A stretch of 33,753 nt of DNA from CAZMHL01 sp045605445 (GCA_045605445.1 JAZUPZ010000003.1:1-33753); one strand, 5' to 3'. Counted from the stretch's first letter, positions 14,583-23,999 are shown. A program made the numbers and translations. The notes: generated from the letters alone by a model not told the origin.

Positions 14583-16139
14583 ATGAAAAGTTCTGTTAAA
14601 ACAGTAAGCAATGTTTTTGTTATAATTTTATTGTCCAAGCTTCTTGGTCAGGTAAGGGAAATTTTTATTGCACATTTTTATGGTACGGGAGCAGAGGCTA
14701 CCGCTTTTTATGCTGCCATTCAAATCCCCCTTAGTTTTTTTGACATGGTGTTAGGTTTTGCTATTGTATCGGCTTTTGTGCCTGTTTTTAATGAGTATTT
14801 CCAAAAGTTCGGAAAAGAAAAAGCAGATATGTATGCAGGTAATTTTATTACCGTAGTTTCAGTTGCCGCTTTTTTATTGACGTTACTGGGAACAATTTTT
14901 TCACTTAATATTGCTGAATTTACCGCAAGCGGTCTCAAAGAAAATAAAGAAACTTTGCTGCTTACTTCAAAACTTTTGAAAATAATATTTCCTTCGCTTT
15001 TGTTCACTACCTTGGCTTATGCTTTTGCAGGAGTTCTCCAGTCATATGGCGAATTTAAAGTTCCGGCGGCTATGAGTCTCGTTTCCAATTGTATAACAAT
15101 TCTGTATTTTATCATATTTAATAAAAATGTTACAATATACGGGGTAACAGTATCAATGCTCGTGGGATGGGTTATGCAATTTGTAATATTACTTCCAAAG
15201 TTAAAGAAATTCAAGTATAAATTCAGCTTTATAATTTCTCTTAAAAACGAGTTTATGGTAAAAGTATATAAACTTGCTGGACCGGTTATTCTCAGCTCCT
15301 GGGTTCAGCCGCTGAACGTAATGATAAATCTTTATCTTGCATCTTTTGTAGCCGCAGGTGCTGCAGTTCCTGCGATTAACTATGCAAACAGAATATACCT
15401 TATCATTGCGAGTGTTTTTGCTGTATCACTTACAAATGTAACTTTACCTGAATTGTCACGTTTGCACACAGATAACAACATTGAAAAATCTGCAGTTTAT
15501 ATTTCTAACTCAATTAAAGCAACGATTTTGTTTTTGTTACCTGTGATGGGCATGTTTGTTATATATTCAAAAGACATTGTTCGTATTATATATGAGAGTG
15601 GAAGTTTCGATGAAACCTCGGTAAAACTTACAACTACTGCACTTGTTTTTTACAGCACCGGAATGCTCGGGTACGCACTCAACGAAGTAATAAACAAGAG
15701 CTTTTATGCTATGCAGAAGTCTGTGATTACAATGAGGGTAGCTGTTATTTCTATTATAATCAATGCAGTTTTTTGTTTTTCTTTATATAAAAAATTTGGA
15801 ATTGGCGGTTTGGCAGTATCCACCTCGATAGCTACCAATATAGGTGCTGTTATTTTGATGACATTGATAAAAAAACACAATAAGTTTTTATCAATTAAAG
15901 ATATATTAAATGTGTTCATAAAAGGTTTGGTTTCTCTGACGCTGTCTCTGGCAATATCACTATCAGTATATAATTTATTAAATGTGTTTATTACCGGTAA
16001 ACTTATGAATCTGTTAGTTCTTTGTGTATCGGGGGCAGTATGTGTTGCTGTTTACCTGGGTTTATTGCTTTTATTAAAGGTGGAAGAAATTTTAGAATTA
16101 AAGAAAATTTTTATAAAGGTCGGTGAAAAGGATGAGTAG
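14583..16139 (+). CDS. murJ: MurJ/MviN-family polyprenyl-linked glycolipid flippase
   Basis: The 518-residue product has about 14 hydrophobic segments spread along its full length, which is typical of the MOP/MviN family. The N-terminal signature LLSKLLGQVREIFIAHFYGTG, followed by ATAFYAAIQIPLSFFDMVLG, matches MurJ proteins, which flip lipid II or other lipid-linked precursors across the membrane. The stop overlaps the start of the O-antigen ligase-like gene by eight bases. A glycosyltransferase follows, so this copy may serve a surface polysaccharide rather than peptidoglycan. The ribosome-binding site (GGTAAAG) is weak. Confidence 0.88.
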   Translation: MKSSVKTVSNVFVIILLSKLLGQVREIFIAHFYGTGAEATAFYAAIQIPLSFFDMVLGFAIVSAFVPVFNEYFQKFGKEKADMYAGNFITVVSVAAFLLTLLGTIFSLNIAEFTASGLKENKETLLLTSKLLKIIFPSLLFTTLAYAFAGVLQSYGEFKVPAAMSLVSNCITILYFIIFNKNVTIYGVTVSMLVGWVMQFVILLPKLKKFKYKFSFIISLKNEFMVKVYKLAGPVILSSWVQPLNVMINLYLASFVAAGAAVPAINYANRIYLIIASVFAVSLTNVTLPELSRLHTDNNIEKSAVYISNSIKATILFLLPVMGMFVIYSKDIVRIIYESGSFDETSVKLTTTALVFYSTGMLGYALNEVINKSFYAMQKSVITMRVAVISIIINAVFCFSLYKKFGIGGLAVSTSIATNIGAVILMTLIKKHNKFLSIKDILNVFIKGLVSLTLSLAISLSVYNLLNVFITGKLMNLLVLCVSGAVCVAVYLGLLLLLKVEEILELKKIFIKVGEKDE

Positions 16140-17994
16140 TGTTATAGTAAACTGGGTGCTTTGCTTTTTAAAACAAATTAAAATCAAGATTTCTGAAAGC
16201 AGAGTCATCAGTGCAATTTTTGCATTAGACAGTTTTTTGAGAAAGTTAATAAGAAATAGTTTTTTCTTTAATCTTTTCTCTTCTGATGATAGCTACGATT
16301 TAAGTTATACAGATAAAATTGCAGACAAAATTTTATCTGTTAAAAACAAAATTAGCAAAAGATTTTTATTTATCAAAGAAGGAATAAAAAACAGTACATG
16401 TAATCTTTTTATAAACAATGTCCTTGATAATTTTTATGATATTAACACAGCTTGCTTTGGTTGCTTCTTCACTATTATAGGAGCTTTTGCAATTGTTAAA
16501 CATTCTTTGTTTAATCCGAGTTTATCAGAGTTTTCTTTTTCTGTTCTTCTCTTTGCAGTTGGAATTGTATTCTTACTTGCTAAGACAAGTTTACGTAAAA
16601 TGGTTAGTAGCTCAGTAGTGCTTTCTTTTTTTCATAAATCAGAATGCAGCAATTTTGAGATTATTGATTCTCTGAGATATGTTTTCAGCGTACTTGGCTT
16701 AGTGTTTGGTATTATTGCATTTTTGTTTGGCATAATACCTGCAGTCATACCGTTACTCGCTCTTTTCTTCGTATGGTGGGCCTTCAGAAACTGGTATGTT
16801 TCTGTTGTTTTTGTAATGGTTGTACTTCCTTTTTTGCCGACTATGGCAATGGTTGCATTGTCATTGTTGCTGGTTGGGATTATGATTTTAAAAAGTATTT
16901 TTGATTATGAAGGGAACTTTGAAACCAAAAATTCTGTAATGAATCTTGCTATTCCTGTGTATATTGTTTCTTTGTTATTCGGAACTGTTTTTTCTTATAA
17001 GCCTGTTGCCAGTCTTAAAATAGCGTTGGTTTATCTGGCGTTTGTTTTGTTTTATTATTCAATAGTAAAATCTGTTAAAACAAAAAAACAATTTATATAT
17101 GCTGTGTATGGAGTTGTTTTTGCGTCAATACCTGTCTCAGCTTATGGTATAATACAAAAGCTTACAGGATTTGATGCACAAAACACATGGCTTGATTCAA
17201 ATATGTTTGAAGATATAAGCGGCAGAGTGGTATCTTTTTTTGAGAACCCGAATGTGTTCGGAGAATACCTTATCTGGCTTGTTATTATTTCTTTGTCTGC
17301 TTTTGTAACAACTAAAAACAAAAAACTAAAAATCACTTTTGCTGTAGCTTTTGCTGCTGCTGTACTTTCGATGGTTTTCACATATTCAAGAGGCTGCTGG
17401 ATTGGCGTTATATTTGCGATTGCAATTTATCTCTTTATTACAAATAAAAAAGTTTTTTGGGGTTTTGTTTTTTGCGGAATTGTTTCCTTGTTCTTTTTAC
17501 CTGATTCAATTATAACCAGAATTTCCAGCGTTGGAAACATGGCAGACTCTTCTACTTCATACAGAGTTTATATATGGAAGGGAACATTCGAAATGTTAAA
17601 AACATACTGGTTAACCGGAGTTGGTCTCGGTAGCGATGCTTTTAACGAAATTTATCCACTGTATGCCTATTCGGCAATAAATGCGCCTCATCCGCATAAT
17701 TTATATTTACTTATAATGTCGGAAACAGGAATTATGGGAGCAATTGGCTTTATTTTTGTAATTTTTGTTTATTATAAAAATATGATAAAGACATTTGTTT
17801 ATACAAAATCAAAAGTTCTGAAGAATTTTTCCGCAGCTTTTATTGCTGCAATGACAGGATACCTTATTCAGGGATTATTCGATAATGTGTGGTATAATTA
17901 CAGAATTTATATGTTGTTCTGGATTTTCGTTGCTCTTGCAACAAGTTTACATTTGAAAGGTAAGGAGTGTTTTACAGATGATGAAGATAATTAA
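16132..17994 (+). CDS. O-antigen ligase/polymerase-like membrane protein
   Basis: The product is 620 residues from the ATG at 16132; the GTG at 16123 is too close to the AAAGG site. A long cytoplasmic N-terminal region (about 1-105) precedes about 11 membrane segments. The Wzy/WaaL signature is in the C-terminal half: FENPNVFGEYL, then YSRGCWIG, then a periplasmic loop with GVGLGSDAFNEIYP and the catalytic-type APHPHNLYL. Proteins of this family join or polymerise oligosaccharides on a lipid carrier outside the membrane. It overlaps the upstream flippase gene and the downstream glycosyltransferase gene, so the three are one unit. An inverted repeat lies at 16309-16341 inside the gene. Ligase versus polymerase cannot be separated by sequence alone. 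Confidence 0.88.
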   Translation: MSSVIVNWVLCFLKQIKIKISESRVISAIFALDSFLRKLIRNSFFFNLFSSDDSYDLSYTDKIADKILSVKNKISKRFLFIKEGIKNSTCNLFINNVLDNFYDINTACFGCFFTIIGAFAIVKHSLFNPSLSEFSFSVLLFAVGIVFLLAKTSLRKMVSSSVVLSFFHKSECSNFEIIDSLRYVFSVLGLVFGIIAFLFGIIPAVIPLLALFFVWWAFRNWYVSVVFVMVVLPFLPTMAMVALSLLLVGIMILKSIFDYEGNFETKNSVMNLAIPVYIVSLLFGTVFSYKPVASLKIALVYLAFVLFYYSIVKSVKTKKQFIYAVYGVVFASIPVSAYGIIQKLTGFDAQNTWLDSNMFEDISGRVVSFFENPNVFGEYLIWLVIISLSAFVTTKNKKLKITFAVAFAAAVLSMVFTYSRGCWIGVIFAIAIYLFITNKKVFWGFVFCGIVSLFFLPDSIITRISSVGNMADSSTSYRVYIWKGTFEMLKTYWLTGVGLGSDAFNEIYPLYAYSAINAPHPHNLYLLIMSETGIMGAIGFIFVIFVYYKNMIKTFVYTKSKVLKNFSAAFIAAMTGYLIQGLFDNVWYNYRIYMLFWIFVALATSLHLKGKECFTDDEDN

Positions 17995-19090
17995 CGTTAC
18001 CAGTGACCATAATATTGGGGGGGCCGGGCGTTGTATACTTACTTTTCTTGAACATTATGACAGAGAAAAATATGAGGTGTCAGTAGTACTGCCCAAGGAA
18101 TCAGCACTGATCCCTTTTGTAGAAAATACAGGAACAAGGTATATTGAGGTTGAAGGACTTCAGGATAAGTCATTTTCATCAAAAGGTGTGAACGAAATAA
18201 TCCGTGTTTTAAGAAAAGAAAAGCCTGATGTTGTACATGCTCATGCGAGTTTTTCGGCAAGGATTGCGGCAAAACTTTGCGGAATTCCTGTTATTTATAC
18301 AAGACACAGTGTTTTTCCAAACAGTAAAATAATTTCAAAAGGTATTGGAAAATTGATTAACGGATTTGTCAATAACAATACCGCCGATAAAATTATTGCT
18401 GTGGCCGGTGCCGCTAAGGATAATCTGACTGATGCAGGTGTTTCTGAAAAGAAAATTATTGTTATAAAGAACGGTGTAAAGCCTCTTGTTAAATTGAATT
18501 CAGAAGAGGTAAATAGCGTTAAAGAACGCTTCGGTATTAAAAATGAATTTCTTTTTGCTATGATAGCAAGAGTTGAAGATATTAAAGGTCATATTTATTT
18601 TGTAGAAGCAGCCAAGAAAATTATAGAAGACGGTTACGATGCAAAGTTTTTCGTGTGCGGTACAGGAAATTATCTTGAAACAGTTAAAAATAAAGCGAAT
18701 GAACTTGGCGTGTCTGACAATTTTATATTTACAGGATATATAAAAGATGTTTCTGAAATTATGAATATAATTGATGTAAATGTAAATGCTTCTTACGGAA
18801 CAGAAGCCACAAGCTTGTCTCTTCTTGAAGGAATGAGCATAGGGAAGCCGATAATTGCTTCAAATTACGGTGGAAATGTTGAACTCATTGAAGAAGGTAC
18901 AAACGGTGTGTTATTTGAGTCCAAAAATTCAGAACAGCTTTATGAAAAAATGAAATATCTTTTAGAAGAAAAAGATGTTTACAGAAAACTTTCTGAAGGC
19001 GCAGAGAAACTTTATCTTGAAAAATATACTGCAGACATCAATGCTGATAACATTGAAAATATATATGAACAAGTGAGGAAGAAAAAATGA
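17978..19090 (+). CDS. GT4-type glycosyltransferase
   Basis: The product is 370 residues with a two-domain GT-B fold. The N-terminal domain starts MKIINVTSDHNIGGAGRC, with the glycine-rich loop of the family, and VVHAHASFSARIAA follows near residue 90. The C-terminal domain has FAMIARVEDIKGH, FVCGTG and the donor-binding E-x7-E motif in TEATSLSLLEGMSIGKP. It would transfer an activated sugar to a lipid-linked acceptor on the cytoplasmic side. Two ATGs stand in tandem at 17978 and 17981, with AAGGAG ten bases before the first. It overlaps the upstream gene by 17 bases and the downstream DUF4330 gene by four, so it is tightly co-translated with them. Confidence 0.93.
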   Translation: MMKIINVTSDHNIGGAGRCILTFLEHYDREKYEVSVVLPKESALIPFVENTGTRYIEVEGLQDKSFSSKGVNEIIRVLRKEKPDVVHAHASFSARIAAKLCGIPVIYTRHSVFPNSKIISKGIGKLINGFVNNNTADKIIAVAGAAKDNLTDAGVSEKKIIVIKNGVKPLVKLNSEEVNSVKERFGIKNEFLFAMIARVEDIKGHIYFVEAAKKIIEDGYDAKFFVCGTGNYLETVKNKANELGVSDNFIFTGYIKDVSEIMNIIDVNVNASYGTEATSLSLLEGMSIGKPIIASNYGGNVELIEEGTNGVLFESKNSEQLYEKMKYLLEEKDVYRKLSEGAEKLYLEKYTADINADNIENIYEQVRKKK

Positions 19091-19560
19091 AAAAGTTTAA
19101 TTTCATAGATATATTGATTGTTTTAGCTGTTATTTTTATTATTGTTGTTGCTTTTTCTTATATGAGCGGTAAAAATCCGGTGTCATTAAACAGCAAAATA
19201 ATAAACTACAATATGCTTGTTGAGGATATTTCCCTTGAAACTGCATCTCAGATGAAAGTGGGGGACACAGTTTTTAATTCAGTAAATGGTATGCCTATTG
19301 GTGTGATTAAAAAAATAAAAGTAAGTGAATACGAGGAAGATTTTTTTGATAAAGATACCGGAGAATATAAAAAAGTTATAAAAACGGAACATTATACAGT
19401 AGATATGATCCTTGAAAATGAAGCTGAAAAAAGAGAAGAGCTTTATTATATAGGGGAATTGAAAATCAGTGTTGGGACCGGAGCTTATCTAAGAGGTCAG
19501 AATTATGTGTGCAGAGGAAAAATTTTAGGAATTACGGAGGTGATTGGCGATGAAAAATAA
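19087..19560 (+). CDS. DUF4330 family membrane-anchored protein, first of two
   Basis: The product is 157 residues. One N-terminal transmembrane helix (about 7-28) is followed by an extracytoplasmic beta-rich domain (KVGDTVFNSVNGMPIGVIKKI, HYTVDMILE, YIGELKISVGTGAYLRGQNY). This matches the DUF4330 family, whose function is not established. Its ATG lies in the ATGA overlap with the glycosyltransferase stop, and its own 3' end overlaps the next DUF4330 gene by 11 bases. The context suggests a structural or regulatory part of the surface-polymer machinery. Confidence 0.85.
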   Translation: MKKFNFIDILIVLAVIFIIVVAFSYMSGKNPVSLNSKIINYNMLVEDISLETASQMKVGDTVFNSVNGMPIGVIKKIKVSEYEEDFFDKDTGEYKKVIKTEHYTVDMILENEAEKREELYYIGELKISVGTGAYLRGQNYVCRGKILGITEVIGDEK

Positions 19561-20017
19561 GTTTAATATAATCGATGGTGTTATTATTCTTGTTGTTGTA
19601 GCTGCTATACTTTTTGTTGGAGCTAAATTTTTTAAGATAGGGGATACAGTTTCATCGGATCACTTTAAAGATGCTGTATATACAGTGAGAATAAACGGTT
19701 TACTTGAAGTTTCAATGAAAGAAATTCCGGATAAAGGCGAAGTAAAAGACGGTTCCGGAATATACATGGGGAAAATTATTTCAAGAAAAGTAGAAACGGC
19801 GACAGAAATCAATCAGCTTTCTGATGGATCTTACAAAAAAATTGAAAATAACAACAAGTATGATGTATATCTTGAAATTTCATGTAAAGGAATTCAGAAA
19901 GAAGATGGATTTTACTTTGATGGTAAAAAGAACTATGGTATCAACAGTAATATATATCTTGACGCAGAAACCGTTGCTTTTGAAGGAAAAATTCTTGATC
20001 TCGAAGTGGAAAAATGA
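19550..20017 (+). CDS. DUF4330 family membrane-anchored protein, second of two
   Basis: The product is 155 residues with the same plan as its upstream paralogue: a short basic start, one transmembrane helix (about 8-27) and an extracytoplasmic beta domain (IPDKGEVKDGSGIYMGKIISRKVE, YDVYLEISCKG). GGAGG at 19536-19540 is nine bases before the ATG at 19550, which favours that start over the TTG at 19544. The two proteins are clearly related but well diverged, so the duplication is old and both copies are likely kept for different roles, perhaps as a hetero-oligomer. Confidence 0.85.
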   Translation: MKNKFNIIDGVIILVVVAAILFVGAKFFKIGDTVSSDHFKDAVYTVRINGLLEVSMKEIPDKGEVKDGSGIYMGKIISRKVETATEINQLSDGSYKKIENNNKYDVYLEISCKGIQKEDGFYFDGKKNYGINSNIYLDAETVAFEGKILDLEVEK

Positions 20018-20026
20018 TTTTAAAGA

Positions 20027-20054
20027 AAAAAGTCCGTTATGTAACGGACTTTTT
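20027..20054. terminator. Bidirectional terminator between the polymer operon and tRNA-Arg
   Basis: AAAAAGTCCGTTA (20027-20039) pairs with TAACGGACTTTTT (20042-20054), closing on a two-base gap or opening to a small loop. The A and T tracts allow it to act for the plus-strand operon and the minus-strand tRNA. Confidence 0.88.
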
Positions 20055-20060
20055 GTTGTC

Positions 20061-20137
<77 letters not shown>

Positions 20138-20217
20138 ATAACATTAACATTTTAATATCTTAAAATTGTTTTGTCAATATATTATTATTTAAAAAATCGG
20201 ATTTTCTTCAAAAACCC

Positions 20218-20246
20218 TTGATTTTTTTTGAATTTTGTAATATAGT
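20218..20246 (+). promoter_or_regulatory. Candidate promoter for the thrC operon
   Basis: TTGATT (20218-20223), a 17-base spacer, then TATAGT (20241-20246). Other AT-rich hexamers nearby make this one of several possibilities. Confidence 0.5.
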
Positions 20247-20282
20247 ATATAAGATAAAATGTTATATTATGGGAGGTCTTTT

Positions 20283-21785
20283 ATGGTATATAACAGTACG
20301 CGTGACAATGCCGTATCATACGAGTCGAGCAGAGCAATTATAAAAGGCTTGTCCTCAGATGGTGGATTGTTCGTGCCTGAAAACATTCCGGGTGTTTCTT
20401 TGGAAGACATACAGGAATTGGCAGAATTATCCTATAACGAACGGGCAAAGCGTATTCTTGGTAAATTTCTTACAGATTTCACCGAAGAAGAAATTGAAAA
20501 CTGTGTTGATTCTGCGTATACTAAAGAAAAGTTTAAAACGGAATCAATCGCTCCACTTTACAAATTGAATGAAAATTCGTATATTCTTGAACTGTGGCAT
20601 GGCCCTACATGTGCATTTAAAGATATGGCTTTACAGATATTACCTCATTTGCTGGTTAAATCTTTAAAGAAAAATAAGGTTGAAAAAGAAATAGTTATTC
20701 TTGTTGCAACTTCAGGTGACACTGGTAAAGCTGCGCTTGAAGGCTTTGCTGATGTTGCAGGGACCAGAATCAATGTGTTTTATCCAAATGACGGTGTCAG
20801 CAATATACAGAAACTTCAGATGGTTACTCAAACAGGTAATAACGTTAATGTAACTGCTGTTAATGGTAATTTTGATGATGCACAAAACGGCGTAAAAGCG
20901 ATATTTACAGACGAAAACTTTCAACAGTTTGTTAACAATCACGGGTTTATGCTTTCCTCTGCAAATTCAATTAACTGGGGAAGACTTGTTCCTCAAATTG
21001 TTTACTATTTCTCAGCTTACGCAGATATGCTTAAAAGCAATGAAATAACCTGCGGCGAAAAAATTAACATTGTTGTTCCAACAGGTAATTTCGGAAATAT
21101 ACTTGCGGCTTATTATGCTTTTATGATGGGACTTCCTGTTAATAAATTTATATGTGCTTCTAACAGCAATAATGTTTTAACAGATTTCATCAATACCGGC
21201 AAATATGACAGAAACAGAGAATTTAATCTTACAATTTCACCTTCTATGGACATACTGATTTCAAGTAATCTGGAGAGATTTCTCTATCATCTTTCCGATA
21301 GAAATGATAAGTTGATAAAACAGTATATGTGTGAGCTCAAAGAAACAGGCTCTTACGAAGTTTCGGAAGAAATTAAAAATAAAATATCATCTTTGTTCTA
21401 CGGTAATTTTGCTGACGACAGCGAAACAAGAGCAACTATTAAAAAAGTAAACGATGCTTATTCTTATATGATGGATACTCACACTGCGGTTGCTCAGTGT
21501 GTTTACGAAAAATATCTGGAAGAGACTAATGATTCGACAAAAACAGTTATAGCTTCTACTGCCAGCCCCTTTAAATTCAGCAGAGCCGTTATGCAGGCTG
21601 CAAAGGCAGATATGACATACGGCAACGAAGCAGATGAATTTGATGTTTTAAATGAGCTTTCCGAAATTTCAGGAGAAGAGATTCCCGAATCACTTTCAGA
21701 ACTTAAAACAAAGCCTGTTCTTTTTGACGTAGTATGTGACAAAGACGAGCTTGGTACGGTAGTTAAGGAATTTTTAAGACTGTAA
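20283..21785 (+). CDS. thrC: Threonine synthase
   Basis: The product is 500 residues from the ATG at 20283, with GGGAGG six bases upstream. The enzyme converts O-phosphohomoserine to threonine with PLP. The N-terminal signature (YESSRAIIKGLSSDGGLFVPE) and HGPTCAFKDMALQ, with the Schiff-base Lys113, identify the longer fold-type II subclass shared with yeast and E. coli. VATSGDTGKAALEG binds the cofactor phosphate and VPTGNFGNILAAYYA follows. A metallophosphoesterase gene begins ten bases downstream. No other threonine-pathway gene is in the window, so the enzyme is not in a classical thr operon here. Confidence 0.96.
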   Translation: MVYNSTRDNAVSYESSRAIIKGLSSDGGLFVPENIPGVSLEDIQELAELSYNERAKRILGKFLTDFTEEEIENCVDSAYTKEKFKTESIAPLYKLNENSYILELWHGPTCAFKDMALQILPHLLVKSLKKNKVEKEIVILVATSGDTGKAALEGFADVAGTRINVFYPNDGVSNIQKLQMVTQTGNNVNVTAVNGNFDDAQNGVKAIFTDENFQQFVNNHGFMLSSANSINWGRLVPQIVYYFSAYADMLKSNEITCGEKINIVVPTGNFGNILAAYYAFMMGLPVNKFICASNSNNVLTDFINTGKYDRNREFNLTISPSMDILISSNLERFLYHLSDRNDKLIKQYMCELKETGSYEVSEEIKNKISSLFYGNFADDSETRATIKKVNDAYSYMMDTHTAVAQCVYEKYLEETNDSTKTVIASTASPFKFSRAVMQAAKADMTYGNEADEFDVLNELSEISGEEIPESLSELKTKPVLFDVVCDKDELGTVVKEFLRL

Positions 21786-21795
21786 AGGAGCAAAT

Positions 21796-22473
21796 ATGGC
21801 TATATATGCTATCTCCGATTTGCATCTTTCTTTTCAAACTGAAAAACCAATGAATATTTTTGGAAATCATTGGGAAGAATATGAAGAAAGAATTAAAGAT
21901 AACTGGAATGCTTTGGTGAATAACGATGATATTGTTCTTATGCCAGGGGATATATCCTGGGCGACATATCTTAATGAAGCGGTTGAAGATTTCAGTTTTA
22001 TAAATAAGCTTAACGGTATTAAAATTATCTCAAAAGGGAATCACGATTATTGGTGGGAGACACTTGCAAAACTTGAAAGGTTCCTTTCGGACAATTCGTT
22101 TGATACCATTAACTTTGTTCATAATACAATATATGAATATGGCGACTGTGTAATATGTGCCGCTAAGGGTTTTGACAATACATGTGAAGAAAAAATAATT
22201 AACAGAGAGACAGAGAGAATGCGTCTTTCCTTGGAATTAGCGAAGAAAAAAGACAAAAATGTGATATTGATGCTTCATTATCCGCCATTTGATAAAAACG
22301 GAAAGTTTTATGAACCAGTTAAAGAAGTTATTGAATATTACAAACCGTCACAGTGTATATACGGTCACTTACATGGCAAAAGTCGTGCCTATGCGACCGA
22401 AGGCAATATAAACGGAACAGAATACAGATTAGTGTCTTGTGATTGTATTGAATTTAAACCCATAAAAATATAA
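21796..22473 (+). CDS. Calcineurin-like metallophosphoesterase
   Basis: The product is 225 residues and contains all the dimetal site motifs in order: DLHL at 8-11, GDISW at 51-55, GNHDYW at 81-86, LHYPPF near 155 and GHLHG near 190. This is a cytoplasmic phosphoesterase of the type annotated as a hypothetical metallophosphatase beside core genes in many Clostridia. The substrate is unknown. AAGGAG lies six bases before the ATG, immediately after the thrC stop, so the two are co-transcribed. Confidence 0.9.
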   Translation: MAIYAISDLHLSFQTEKPMNIFGNHWEEYEERIKDNWNALVNNDDIVLMPGDISWATYLNEAVEDFSFINKLNGIKIISKGNHDYWWETLAKLERFLSDNSFDTINFVHNTIYEYGDCVICAAKGFDNTCEEKIINRETERMRLSLELAKKKDKNVILMLHYPPFDKNGKFYEPVKEVIEYYKPSQCIYGHLHGKSRAYATEGNINGTEYRLVSCDCIEFKPIKI

Positions 22474-22505
22474 ATACACTTAAAAAACATAATGGAGGAA
22501 TTAAA

Positions 22506-23999
22506 ATGAGTGCAAAAATGATAAAAAAAGAGGGATATACTGTTGAACTTGAAATGACAGTATCTGCGGATGTATTTGAAAAAGGTATGCAGAAATCATA
22601 CATAAAAAATGTTAAAAATTTCAATATTCCGGGATTCAGAAAAGGTAAAGCTCCCAGAAAGTTTATTGAAAAGATTTATTCAGAAGCAATTTTTTATGAT
22701 GATGCAATTAACACAATTTTCCCTGAAGAATACGAAGCCGCTCTTGCTGAGTTGAATATTGAACCTGTAAGCAGACCTGATGTTGATATCAAGGAAATCG
22801 GCGGAGGAAAAGACTTAGTTCTTACAGTAAAAGTTGACGTTCAGCCTGATGTTGAACTTAAAAAATATAAAGGACTTAGCATTGACGAAAAGAAATATGA
22901 TGTTACTGCTGATGATGTTAAAGCTGAACTCGAACAGCTCAGAAACAGAAACGCAAGAATGATTACTGTTGAAGACAGACCTGTAAAAAAAGGTGATTTT
23001 GCTGTAATTGATTACGAAGGTTTTGTTGATGGTGTTGCATTTGAGGGCGGCAAAGACAGCAATCACGAACTTGAAATTGGCTCAGGTGCGTTTATTCCAG
23101 GTTTTGAAGACCAGATAATCGGTGCAAATACAGGTGATGAAATAGATGTAAAAGTTACATTCCCGACAGAGTATCACGCTGAAGATCTTAAGGGTAAGGA
23201 AGCTGTATTTAAAGTGAAAGTTAACCAGATTAAGATTAAAGAGGTTCCGGAACTTAACGATGACTTTGCAAAAGATGCAAGTGAATTTGACACATTAAAA
23301 GATCTTAAGGCTGACATTAAAGCTAAGTTTGTTGCTAACAATGAAAAAAGAGCAAAAGCTGAAATGGAAAACGAAGTAATCGAAGCACTTGTTAATGAAA
23401 TGGTTGTTGATATTCCTAAAGCTATGATTGAAACAAGAGTTGAAAGTCTTATCAGAGATACAGAAATGCGTCTTTATCAGCAGGGGCTTAATGTTGAAAC
23501 ATATCTTAAATACGTTGGCATGACAATGGATGATTTCAAAAAACAGCTCAGACCACAGGCTGAAACTGCAGTTAAGAGCACTCTTGCACTTGAAAAAGTT
23601 GTTGAACTTGAAAAAATTGAGGTTTCTGAAGACGAATTGAATGCTAAACTTGAAGAGATGGCTAAATCTTATGGTATGGATCTTGAAAAAATTAGAGAAA
23701 TAATTAAAGAGGAAGACCAGAAGAATATTAAAAAGGATTGCGCTATTGAAAAAGCAATTGCGTTTGTTCTTGAAAATGCAAAAGTAAAGAAAGCAGCTGC
23801 TAAGAAAACAACAAAAAATGCTGACCATGCAGAAGAAAAGCCTGTAGCAAAAAAAACTACAGCAGCAAAAAAGACAACTACAGCTAAGAAAACAACCAAA
23901 AAAGCTGATGGTGCAGAAGAAAAAACTGCAGCTAAAAAAACTACAACAGCAAAAAAGACAACTACAACTAAAAAAACTACAAAGAAAGATGCTGAATAA
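22506..23999 (+). CDS. tig: Trigger factor with an extended Lys/Thr/Ala-rich tail
   Basis: This is the ribosome-bound chaperone and peptidyl-prolyl isomerase. The ribosome-binding domain holds the signature GFRKGKAPRKFIEK near residues 40-52. The FKBP-like isomerase domain is at about 150-245 (GDFAVIDYEGFVDG, PGFEDQIIGANTGDE). The helical chaperone domain extends to about 420. The last 73 residues are unusual: two near-copies of a 28-residue unit plus a partial one, made of AKKTT blocks separated by acidic ADxAEEK spacers. The gene is upstream of clpP and clpX, the common bacterial order. GGAGG stands seven or eight bases before the ATG. Confidence 0.97.
   Translation: MSAKMIKKEGYTVELEMTVSADVFEKGMQKSYIKNVKNFNIPGFRKGKAPRKFIEKIYSEAIFYDDAINTIFPEEYEAALAELNIEPVSRPDVDIKEIGGGKDLVLTVKVDVQPDVELKKYKGLSIDEKKYDVTADDVKAELEQLRNRNARMITVEDRPVKKGDFAVIDYEGFVDGVAFEGGKDSNHELEIGSGAFIPGFEDQIIGANTGDEIDVKVTFPTEYHAEDLKGKEAVFKVKVNQIKIKEVPELNDDFAKDASEFDTLKDLKADIKAKFVANNEKRAKAEMENEVIEALVNEMVVDIPKAMIETRVESLIRDTEMRLYQQGLNVETYLKYVGMTMDDFKKQLRPQAETAVKSTLALEKVVELEKIEVSEDELNAKLEEMAKSYGMDLEKIREIIKEEDQKNIKKDCAIEKAIAFVLENAKVKKAAAKKTTKNADHAEEKPVAKKTTAAKKTTTAKKTTKKADGAEEKTAAKKTTTAKKTTTTKKTTKKDAE
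23779..23996 (+). repeat. 84-bp period tandem repeat encoding the trigger-factor tail
   Basis: The 20 bases CAGCAAAAAAGACAACTACA occur at 23863-23882 and again at 23947-23966, exactly 84 bases apart (28 codons). A third, partial unit precedes them. Because the period is a multiple of three, changes in unit number keep the frame. Confidence 0.85.
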
